Source: Microbacteriaceae bacterium (lineage in GTDB: Bacteria; Actinomycetota; Actinomycetes; Actinomycetales; Microbacteriaceae). Taken from it: a stretch of DNA of 36,147 bases. Below, piece by piece: positions 24,096-30,546 of this stretch (the first letter of the stretch is position 1; every line of letters begins with the position of its first letter). Where the stretch lies: NCBI GenBank assembly GCA_014377425.1, contig JACMPQ010000038.1, positions 1 to 36,147 of the forward strand. The letters run 5' to 3'. Position numbers and translations under genes: made by a program. The notes below the pieces were generated by a model. That model made no database searches and was not told the DNA's origin. It was given only the letters and a program-made list of their open reading frames with translations.

Positions 24096-25541
24096 TCAGT
24101 GCAGTTCGGTGAGGATGCCTTCGGCCTCAACCAAACGCTGTTCGGCGGCGAGATCGAGGCTGCGGGTGAGAACCAGGTAGAGCACTCCGGCAACCGGCAA
24201 GCCGATAAAGATCGAGTAGTCCACCCCGCCCCAGGCGGCCGCGATGAATCCAGTGAACGGGGTGGTGACCATGAACGGCACCATTACCGCGATGCCCACG
24301 AGGTAGGCGGTCGTGCCGCGCCAGCCCCAGCGACCGTAGATGCCGTTGGGTTTGAAGATTTCTGCGATTACGTACTTGCCGCGGCGCACAAAGAAGTAGT
24401 CGATGAGGTTGATGGCCGTCCAGGGGGTGAAGACGTAGGCGATGAAGACCAGAACGTTGCCGTAGAAGGTGTTGAAGTTGTCGAGGCCCACAGCCTGCGA
24501 GATTCCGAAGATCAGCACAAACATGATTCCCACCGTGATCGCCCGAATTTTCAGCGTCGGCTTTACCGGGCGAAAGGAGTCCAGAATCGAGATGATGGTG
24601 AGGCTGCCGCCGTATTGGTTGATGCCCATCACAGAGAGGAGCCCTACCAGGAGTGCGGCAATGGCGAGCCAGCCGAAGACCGGGCCGTAGACGCTGGCGG
24701 CGGTGAGAAACGCCGTGACCGGATCGGCTTTCGGTGCGGCTGCCGACATGACGGCCCCGAGAACGAAGACCCAGATTCCGGAGATCCCGCTCGGCAGGTA
24801 GGTCCACCAGAAGCTCGCCCTCACCCCAACGGTTGCCGGCAGGTAGCGCGAGTAGTCCGAGACATAGGGAGCCCAGCCGAGTTGGAAGCCCGCCATGATC
24901 ACGAACACGGTCATGAACGCGGCGCCGTTGAACGTACCGAGATCCCAGAGGGAGGCCGAGAGCTGGGTGTTGCTGAACGCCGCTCCGGTGAGTGCCACCA
25001 TCACGATAATGAGGGGGATCGCCAACCAGCGGTTGATCTTGTGGATCCAGTGGTAGCCGAACAGTGCGAGCACAGCCGCGGCAACCGCCGCGATCACGTA
25101 GCCGACCCGTTCCGGAATGTTGAAGAGCAGATGGGTGGCCGCGCCCGAAAGAAGCGCGTCGCTGGTGTTAAAGGCCACGTAGTTGATGAGGGCGGCGACA
25201 AAGACGGTGACCGCGGCACCGAGGTAACCGAATTGCGGGCGGGATTGCACCAGCTGAGGCAGCCCGAGCTGCGGGCCCTGGGTGCTGTGGAAGGCCATGA
25301 AGAATGTGCCAAAGAGCGAGCCGAGAACCGTAGCGATGACCGTCCACATGAGTCCGCCGCCGACCGCAAGCGCAGCGGTACCGGTGGCCATTGCGGTGAG
25401 GTTGATGTTGCTGACAAACCACACGGCGCCGACGCTCTTGAGCGTTCCCCGGCGTTCCTCGTTGGGCACCCATTCGATGGAGCGACGTTCCATCGTGCGT
25501 TCGCTGGGGATGGTGTGGTGTGGCGGTTTGGTGAGCGTCAT
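24096..25541 (-). CDS. NCS1-family permease (cytosine/purine/hydantoin type)
   Basis: 481 residues and about twelve hydrophobic segments. A cytoplasmic N-terminus with IEWVPNEERRGT leads into TM1 (VWFVSNINLTAMATGTAAL). FQLGWAPYVSDYSRYLP is the characteristic NCS1 sequence, and FVLGAVMS, NQYGGSLTII and FTPWTAINLIDYFFVRRGKY are also family-like. Transports nucleobases or related heterocycles, with cations. ATG with GAAGGG upstream. First gene of the LacI-divergent operon; its downstream partner is the amidohydrolase. Cytosine, uracil, allantoin and hydantoin are all possible substrates. Confidence 0.92.
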   Translation of the reverse strand: MTLTKPPHHTIPSERTMERRSIEWVPNEERRGTLKSVGAVWFVSNINLTAMATGTAALAVGGGLMWTVIATVLGSLFGTFFMAFHSTQGPQLGLPQLVQSRPQFGYLGAAVTVFVAALINYVAFNTSDALLSGAATHLLFNIPERVGYVIAAVAAAVLALFGYHWIHKINRWLAIPLIIVMVALTGAAFSNTQLSASLWDLGTFNGAAFMTVFVIMAGFQLGWAPYVSDYSRYLPATVGVRASFWWTYLPSGISGIWVFVLGAVMSAAAPKADPVTAFLTAASVYGPVFGWLAIAALLVGLLSVMGINQYGGSLTIISILDSFRPVKPTLKIRAITVGIMFVLIFGISQAVGLDNFNTFYGNVLVFIAYVFTPWTAINLIDYFFVRRGKYVIAEIFKPNGIYGRWGWRGTTAYLVGIAVMVPFMVTTPFTGFIAAAWGGVDYSIFIGLPVAGVLYLVLTRSLDLAAEQRLVEAEGILTELH

Positions 25542-25611
25542 GTGGGGCCCTTCACGGAAGCGTCGGATCGCGTGCCGGATGACAGCGAATCGGCGGTTGC
25601 CCCAGCGTAGG

Positions 25612-25623
25612 AGAAACGATTCT
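25612..25623. promoter_or_regulatory. Candidate LacI-family operator
   Basis: AGAAACGATTCT is a 12-bp near-palindrome (10 of 12 positions symmetric) with the central CG typical of LacI-family operators. It lies in the 162-nt divergent region between the permease and the LacI gene. A second feature in the region is an inverted repeat GCCTGC/GCAGGC at 25662-25682, closer to the lacI start. Confidence 0.45.
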
Positions 25624-25703
25624 GCATTAGGTTTCCGGCATGTTTCGATTTTTATCTTTATGCCTGCCGAGACTTCGCAGGCGCCGTTAGTCTCGGAGGT
25701 GAC

Positions 25704-26699
25704 ATGGCTGCGCCCAACCGAGTGACGATTCGCGATGTCGCGCGCGCGGCATCCGTGTCGACCACAACCGTGTCCGACGCCATCAACGGGCGCGGCCGCC
25801 TGCCGGAGTCGACCCGGGCGCGCGTAATCGAGGTCGCAGCGACGCTCGGCTATGCCGCAAGCCCGCTAGCGCAGAATCTTCGGCGCGGTCGAACCGGCGC
25901 GGTGGCCCTGTATTTTCCGCACAACACGCTGAGCATGAAGTACTACATTGACCTCGCCATTGGCGCGGCTGAGGAGGCACTGGCGCATAACCTTGCGCTC
26001 GTGCTGCTTCCCGCGCTGGGCACGTCGACGGTGTTTCCTGTGCAGGTCGACGGCGTGGTCGTCTCAGACCCGATGCTGGGGGATCCAATGCTGGCCCGGG
26101 TGAGGAGGCTCGGCGTTCCCGTGGTCACCTGCGAAGCTGACCTCACTCCCGGTGCCGCAAGCGACGGGGTGATCGAATCCGATCATCGCACCGCCATGGG
26201 CGAGCTCCTCGATCACCTTTTCGCGGAAGGGGCGCGTCGAGTCGCCCTCGTGTGTACGGCCGACAACACCGCCTTTGCTCAACAAATTCGGCAGGGATAT
26301 CGAGATTGGATGCATAAAACTCAGGCGCCGCAACTGCTCTGGAGCATTCCTTTCGTGAGTACGCAGAGCGAGATAACGGCGGCGCTGCACGAGATTCTGG
26401 CGGTGCGCCCATCCGTCGACGCCATCATTTCCGTTCCCGACGGCAGCGTCACCACCGCATTGCAGGTGGTGTCGGCTGCGGGGCTGCGGGTGCCCGAAGA
26501 TATTCTTCTCGCCTCCTATGTCGACAGCCCGGAGTTGAGCGGCTTGCCCACCCCGGTGACCGCGGTAGACCTCTCGGCACGCACGATGGGCCGCCGGGCC
26601 AGTGAACTCCTGGCTAATCTCATTGCCGGTCGGGTTCAGGCCGGCTCTCGGCAGCGACTCACCGCACGGCTGGTTATCCGAGCGAGCACCCGGCGCTGA
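25704..26699 (+). CDS. LacI-family transcriptional regulator
   Basis: 331 residues. ATG with a strong GGAGGTGA site. The N-terminal helix-turn-helix is RVTIRDVARAASVSTTTVSDAING, with the hinge helix in SPLAQNLRRGRTG. A periplasmic-binding-protein-like effector domain follows (DGVVVSDPMLGDPM, ALVCTADNTAFAQQ, DAIISVPDGSVTTALQVV). Divergent from the NCS1 permease, so it probably represses that operon until an imported ligand binds. Effector unknown. Confidence 0.93.
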   Translation: MAAPNRVTIRDVARAASVSTTTVSDAINGRGRLPESTRARVIEVAATLGYAASPLAQNLRRGRTGAVALYFPHNTLSMKYYIDLAIGAAEEALAHNLALVLLPALGTSTVFPVQVDGVVVSDPMLGDPMLARVRRLGVPVVTCEADLTPGAASDGVIESDHRTAMGELLDHLFAEGARRVALVCTADNTAFAQQIRQGYRDWMHKTQAPQLLWSIPFVSTQSEITAALHEILAVRPSVDAIISVPDGSVTTALQVVSAAGLRVPEDILLASYVDSPELSGLPTPVTAVDLSARTMGRRASELLANLIAGRVQAGSRQRLTARLVIRASTRR

Positions 26700-26759
26700 T
26701 TCGGCCGCACGGTGCTGCGGCCTCGGCACGATCGTTAGCCGCCGAGAGCCCCATCCCCC

Positions 26760-26765
26760 TATCCT
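26760..26765 (+). promoter_or_regulatory. Leaderless -10 box upstream of a 7-codon mini-ORF
   Basis: TATCCT followed by exactly 7 nt and an ATG at 26773. Transcription would begin at that ATG, not at the GTG of the long gene. Confidence 0.5.
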
Positions 26766-26772
26766 GAGAAAA

Positions 26773-26796
26773 ATGATTGGATTTACCGTCTCGTGA
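26773..26796 (+). CDS. Seven-codon leader mini-ORF (MIGFTVS)
   Basis: ATG-ATT-GGA-TTT-ACC-GTC-TCG-TGA. The ATG is 7 nt after a TATCCT box, the spacing of leaderless genes in this window. The TGA overlaps the GTG of the 258-residue gene as GTGA, the same junction found between the xdh genes and between kinase and regulator. The likely role is to bring leaderless-initiating ribosomes to the downstream GTG, which has no Shine-Dalgarno sequence of its own. It could instead be fortuitous. Confidence 0.45.
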   Translation: MIGFTVS

Positions 26797-27569
26797 CTGA
26801 CCTAACACTGCGCCTGCCGACCACCACCTTCCGGGCGGTGGTGAATCTGGGACGAAAGCGCGCAGCCGACATCCGGTTGCCCGCCCGCTTCGCCGAACCG
26901 CTGCTCTTCGGCGACTACGACGAAGAAGACTCGACCAGCGGCGTGTACGTCGGTTTCGACGACGGTCAGCTTCACCTCGAGACCTCGGCAGCGGGTGTAA
27001 CCCACCACTTTCACGCCGAGAATGACGACGACGATGATGGCGGCACCGAAACCTCCCCGTGGCCAGCCGCAGACACCACCGCACTCTTGACCTGGGCGTA
27101 TCTCCTCGCCGAAGACTTTCACGCCCTCACCCCCGACATTTTGCATGATGTGGATGACGCCGCCGCCTGGCACGATTCCGGCTTCGACCTGTTCGTCTGC
27201 GAGGTCGAGGAGCCCGCGCAGCTTGACCTGGTGGAAACCGACATCGAGGGTGAACTCATGATGCTGCCCTGGCTCGGCGCGGGGCAAGTGAGCAACGACC
27301 ATATCGAGGGTGCCAATCATCCGATTGCCCTGCTCTGGCATCCGCTTCAGGAGGAACCGAACGAGGCCATTGCCGAAGCCTGGCTCGATCCGGCCACCTC
27401 CGCCCCGGCCAGCCGAGCGCTTCCCGGAGTCGATTGGGCAGCCGTCGGCATGACCGAGGCCGAGACCCTGGCATGGCTTGAGGGCATCTACCTCAACCAC
27501 CACGTGATCCCCGACCCGGCCGGCATGATTCTGACCGCGGTACTAGAACGCCTCGGCGGGCTCAGCTAG
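26793..27569 (+). CDS. Acidic cytoplasmic protein, unknown function
   Basis: 258 residues from a GTG at 26793. No recognised domain. It is strongly acidic with a run of Asp around ENDDDDDGGTE (residues about 74-85), has no signal peptide and no membrane segment. The N-terminal part (LRLPTTTFRAVVNLGRKR) looks like a beta-rich start. A central part contains PWPAADTTALLTWAYLLAED, and the C-terminal part ends in a Leu-rich helix. Standing alone between a lacI gene and a convergent SDR operon. Codon usage looks like the neighbours, so it is probably a real lineage-specific gene. Function unknown. Confidence 0.7.
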   Translation: MTDLTLRLPTTTFRAVVNLGRKRAADIRLPARFAEPLLFGDYDEEDSTSGVYVGFDDGQLHLETSAAGVTHHFHAENDDDDDGGTETSPWPAADTTALLTWAYLLAEDFHALTPDILHDVDDAAAWHDSGFDLFVCEVEEPAQLDLVETDIEGELMMLPWLGAGQVSNDHIEGANHPIALLWHPLQEEPNEAIAEAWLDPATSAPASRALPGVDWAAVGMTEAETLAWLEGIYLNHHVIPDPAGMILTAVLERLGGLS

Positions 27570-27593
27570 CGGTTTCGGGCAGCCCAGTCTGCC

Positions 27594-28397
27594 TCAGTTG
27601 CTTGCCTCGCCGTAGTTGAAGGTGGTGGTACAGCCGCCATCGACCGTGAGAATTGACCCGGTCATGAACGAGGCGCCGTCACCGGCGAGAAACACGGCCA
27701 CCGAAGCGACTTCGGCAGGCAACCCTTGACGCCCCAGCGGCTGCATCCCGGCCGCCTTCTCCCGGCGCGCGCTTGCGGCGACGATCTCAAGCACACTCAT
27801 GCTCGAGGCTCGCCGGCCCAAGCTGGTGTCGATGTAGCCGGGGCAAATGGCATTCACCCGAATCCGGTCGGGGCCATAGTCGACCGCCATCTGGCGAGTC
27901 AGATGAATAATGCCCGCCTTCGAGGCGCAATAGGCGGCAGCTTCGGGTGCGGCAACGATTCCATAGGTTGACGCGATGTTGATAATGCGCCCGTCGCGTT
28001 GGGTCAAGAAATGTGGGAGCGCGTATTTGCTGCAGAGGAAAGTGCCCCGCAGGTTCACGTTAATCACGCGGTCGAATTCAGCCGGGTCCAACTCGTGCAG
28101 CCGTCCGGAGGTTCCCCCCGTTCCGGCATTGTTGACGAGAATATCCAGGCGACCGAAGGCACTGACGGTGGCCGCGATCAGATTTTCGGCCTGATCGGCC
28201 AACGCCACATCCGTCTCGACAAAAATGGCGGAGCCGCCGAGGTCGGTGATCTCCCGAACCGTTCGTTCGCCGTCGTCGACAAGCAGGTCCGAGACAGTGA
28301 CGCTCGCCCCCGCCGCGGCCAGCGCCAGCGCAGTGGCGCGCCCAATCCCGTTGCCCGAGCCGGTGACGACCGCGACCTTATTGGTGAGTGCTGACAT
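27594..28397 (-). CDS. Short-chain dehydrogenase/reductase (SDR)
   Basis: 267 residues, classical SDR. NAD(P)-binding TGSGNGIG at 12-19, NNAG at 89-92, catalytic Ser143, Tyr156 and Lys160 (YCASK) and PGYIDTSLG after it. An Asp (SDLLVD) at the end of beta-2 suggests NAD+ preference. ATG with AAAGGACAC upstream. Last gene of a three-gene minus-strand operon (SDR, hydrolase, SDR) with only 24 nt to the hydrolase. Substrate unknown, probably an alcohol or keto group released by the pathway. Confidence 0.93.
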   Translation of the reverse strand: MSALTNKVAVVTGSGNGIGRATALALAAAGASVTVSDLLVDDGERTVREITDLGGSAIFVETDVALADQAENLIAATVSAFGRLDILVNNAGTGGTSGRLHELDPAEFDRVINVNLRGTFLCSKYALPHFLTQRDGRIINIASTYGIVAAPEAAAYCASKAGIIHLTRQMAVDYGPDRIRVNAICPGYIDTSLGRRASSMSVLEIVAASARREKAAGMQPLGRQGLPAEVASVAVFLAGDGASFMTGSILTVDGGCTTTFNYGEASN

Positions 28398-28421
28398 GGG
28401 GGTGTCCTTTCGGGGGTTAAG

Positions 28422-29333
28422 TTAGGAGGCGCGTGAGCGGATGCCAGGCACAGCCGCAGGCACAGGCACAGCCGCAGAATCAGCCGCAGGCGTTGTCGCG
28501 GGCACAGCGCGGTCGATGAATTCGCGCATCACGGCGGTGAACTTTTCAGGCTCCTCGGTTTGCGGGGAGTGACCAGATTCCTCAAAAATCACCAGCTCCG
28601 CGTTGGGCATCAACCGGGAAATGGTTTCAGCCGAACTCACCGGGGTGATCCAGTCCAGCCGGCCAACGGTGACAAGCGTCGGAGCGGTCACGGAGCCGAG
28701 CTGTGCGGTGAGGTCGTAGCTGCCCCAGTTGTGCTGAAAACACCAGTTGTGCGACTCGTGTCGGTAAAAGCCGGCCTCCACGGCGGCGGTAGATTTTTCC
28801 GCATCGTATTCGTAGTCGTATAGCGGGATCAGCTCAGCCCAACAGGCCTTCAGGTCGGCGTCGTCACGAATGTTGCCCGACCAGTAGCGGTTGAAGTTAT
28901 CCCAGTTGATCTCTACCCGGTCCTGCTGACGGGCATTCTCGAACGCCAGCTCCAGGTTGCTGCCGTCGGCCGCGGTGTCGCGCAAAATAATCGCCGACAC
29001 GTGTTCGGGGTAGGCGACGGCGTACTCCAGGGCGATGAATCCGCCGTAGGAGCCCCCGGCAACCACGACCGTCTCAGCTCCGGCCCAGATGCGCAGGGCG
29101 TCGACATCCGCGGCCCATTGCTGGTGCGAGTATGGCGGAATGCCGTCGCTCAGACCGCAGCCGCGAGCATCGAACACGATCACCCGAAAGCGGTCGGCCA
29201 AGACGCCGAAGGTCTCACGCGGCTCAGCGAGCGAGCCGATGCCACCGCCACCGTGGTGGGCAATCAATACCGGGCCGTCTTCGGGGCCAAACACTTCGAC
29301 GTTGAGTCGGCAACCGTTAATGATCACGTTCAT
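28422..29333 (-). CDS. Alpha/beta hydrolase (proline iminopeptidase-like)
   Basis: 303 residues from the ATG at 29333 with TTGGAGA upstream; an in-frame ATG 33 nt earlier is less well placed. The nucleophile elbow GGSYGG has Ser95, with Asp227 (GRLDWITP) and His255 (EESGHSPQ) completing the triad. HHGGGGIGSL forms the oxyanion region. This resembles S33 peptidases and related amide or ester hydrolases. The last 26 residues (from about AVPATTPAADSA) are an Ala/Pro/Val tail from an imperfect tandem repeat. Middle gene of the SDR-hydrolase-SDR operon. The nearby peptide-type importer suggests a peptide or amide substrate, but this is inference. Confidence 0.9.
   Translation of the reverse strand: MNVIINGCRLNVEVFGPEDGPVLIAHHGGGGIGSLAEPRETFGVLADRFRVIVFDARGCGLSDGIPPYSHQQWAADVDALRIWAGAETVVVAGGSYGGFIALEYAVAYPEHVSAIILRDTAADGSNLELAFENARQQDRVEINWDNFNRYWSGNIRDDADLKACWAELIPLYDYEYDAEKSTAAVEAGFYRHESHNWCFQHNWGSYDLTAQLGSVTAPTLVTVGRLDWITPVSSAETISRLMPNAELVIFEESGHSPQTEEPEKFTAVMREFIDRAVPATTPAADSAAVPVPAAVPGIRSRAS
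28447..28509. repeat. In-frame low-complexity repeat at the 3' end of the hydrolase gene
   Basis: Imperfect 6-bp and 12-bp units based on GGCACA and GCCGCA. On the minus strand it encodes the Ala/Val/Pro/Thr tail just before the hydrolase stop codon. Confidence 0.75.
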
Positions 29334-29378
29334 GGGTTCTCCAAAAAAGGGTGGGGTGTTAGGCACGGGGGAGGCGGG

Positions 29379-30077
29379 TTAGAAGAGTGAGTGGCCGCCG
29401 TCGATGGAGAGTGTTTGTCCGCTCACCCAGCCGGCTGCCGGGGAAACGAAAAAGCGCACGCCGCGCGCGATGTCTTCGGGCGCTCCAATCTTGCGGGTGG
29501 CGATTTGCTTGAGCAGTGACTGTTGGCCGTCCTCGCCGTAGCTGTCCCACTGCGCCTGAGTTGAAGGGTTTGAGAGCACGAAGCCCGGAGCGATGCAGTT
29601 CACGGTGATGCCGTGGGGCCCGAGCTCGTGGGCCAGTTGCCGGGTGAAGGCGATCTGTGCGGCCTTGGCGGTGGCGTAGGCCTGAATCCCGGTGAGGCTG
29701 ACGCTGCGCCCGGCGCCCGAGGAGATGGTCACAATGCGCCCGAAGCCGCGCGCTTTCATCATCCGGGATGCCGCGCGCGTGCAGTTGAAGGTCGTGCGGA
29801 GGTTTGCGTTCAGTACCGAATCCCAGGCGTCATCGCTGAGTTCGTCGATGGGGGTGTGGGTTTGGCCGACAACACCGCCGGCGTTATTGACCAAAATATC
29901 TACCGCGCCAATGCCCGCAAAGAATTCCTCGGTGGACCGCGGGTCGCTCAGGTCGACGGTGTCCCGGTCGACGCCGTGGACTACCGCTCCGGCCTCCCTA
30001 AGCTCCCGGGCGATGGCCTGCCCGATTCCCTGCGCGGTTCCGGTGACGATCGCGACCATTGCCTTGAGCTCTGTCAT
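29379..30077 (-). CDS. Short-chain dehydrogenase/reductase (SDR)
   Basis: 232 residues. TGTAQGIG at 12-19, NNAG at 64-67, Ser119/Ser120, Tyr134 and Lys138 are the SDR signatures; PGFVLSNPS and the C-terminal GQTLSIDGGHSLF are typical. The ATG at 30077 has AAGGAAA upstream; an upstream in-frame ATG at 30125 gives a non-family Pro/Arg N-terminus. First gene of the three-gene operon, followed after 45 nt by the hydrolase. It is divergent from the ABC importer across a 469-nt region. It is clearly different in sequence from the other SDR, so the pair may catalyse two separate steps. Confidence 0.92.
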   Translation of the reverse strand: MTELKAMVAIVTGTAQGIGQAIARELREAGAVVHGVDRDTVDLSDPRSTEEFFAGIGAVDILVNNAGGVVGQTHTPIDELSDDAWDSVLNANLRTTFNCTRAASRMMKARGFGRIVTISSGAGRSVSLTGIQAYATAKAAQIAFTRQLAHELGPHGITVNCIAPGFVLSNPSTQAQWDSYGEDGQQSLLKQIATRKIGAPEDIARGVRFFVSPAAGWVSGQTLSIDGGHSLF

Positions 30078-30110
30078 CGGTGCCGGTTTCCTTCGATTTG
30101 GGGGCGGTCG

Positions 30111-30146
30111 ACAAAACTTTTCCAAAACTTTCCAAAATCTTTTTGG
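30111..30146. repeat. AT-rich direct repeats and palindrome, candidate operator
   Basis: Three phased AT-rich boxes of the type AAAACTTTTCC / AAAACTTTCC / AAAATCTTTTTGG, ending in a palindrome CCAAAATCTTTTTGG (30132-30146) with perfect 6-bp arms. It stands out from the surrounding GC-rich DNA and lies 34 nt upstream of the SDR start codon. Confidence 0.5.
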
Positions 30147-30239
30147 GCTGACTATTTACCTGTCCGAAACACGCGCTTGGCTCGCCCGAAACAGCGTGCC
30201 GTTCCCGAGTGGGGCCGGGCCGGGTCGGATAGTCAGCCC
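30145..30239. other. Long inverted repeat with internal hairpin
   Basis: Perfect 11-bp arms GGGCTGACTAT (30145-30155) and ATAGTCAGCCC (30229-30239) enclose 73 nt. Inside is another inverted repeat CACGC/GCGTG and two direct copies of CCGAAACA. If transcribed it would fold into a closed multi-helix element. It could be a structured leader, a small RNA or a paired operator with DNA looping. Confidence 0.55.
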
Positions 30240-30420
30240 TCACCGCGGCTCACCGCTGCGGCAACGCTCGGTAGGGGCCTTCCACTTAAGGTTTCTGCGT
30301 AATCGGGCGGTCGGGCCGTTAACTGCCGGGCCAACGCTCGCAGCCTAATGGCATTTTCCGCCGCCGCAACTATGTTTCGAACGTAATAACAGCGACGAAT
30401 ACTTGTCTTCTGTAATCAGC

Positions 30421-30449
30421 TTTACAACCGGCATTCTTCGATATAGCTT
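30421..30449 (+). promoter_or_regulatory. Candidate promoter of the ABC importer operon
   Basis: TTTACA (30421-30426), 17 nt, then TAGCTT (30444-30449). A start near 30456 would give a leader of about 90 nt before the binding-protein gene. TATAGC two bases earlier is an alternative -10. Confidence 0.4.
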
Positions 30450-30546
30450 GTCCACAACCCCCGGCCGGCACAGTGTGCCAGTGCCGGGAAGACGCACCCC
30501 CAGAGCAGCTCACTTCCGACAGATAGCGAAGAGAAAGAGGCAGTTG

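Larger units (their letters stand above)
30078..30546. promoter_or_regulatory. 469-nt divergent regulatory region
   Basis: Region between the SDR operon (minus) and the ABC importer operon (plus); no gene seen. Contents from left to right: an AT-rich direct-repeat block (30111-30146), a long inverted repeat (30145-30239), a near-palindrome GGCCGTTAACTGCC with GTTAAC core (30314-30327) and a candidate plus-strand promoter (30421-30449). No transcription factor gene is encoded adjacent to this region. Confidence 0.6.

Noticed and set aside
24099-25610. 503-residue plus-strand frame opposite the NCS1 permease
   Set aside because: Highly charged, motif-free translation opposite a clear 12-helix permease. 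Shadow frame.
30403-30546. Longer N-terminus for the binding protein starting at 30403
   Set aside because: It would place 48 non-signal residues before a clear lipoprotein signal peptide and run through the candidate promoter.
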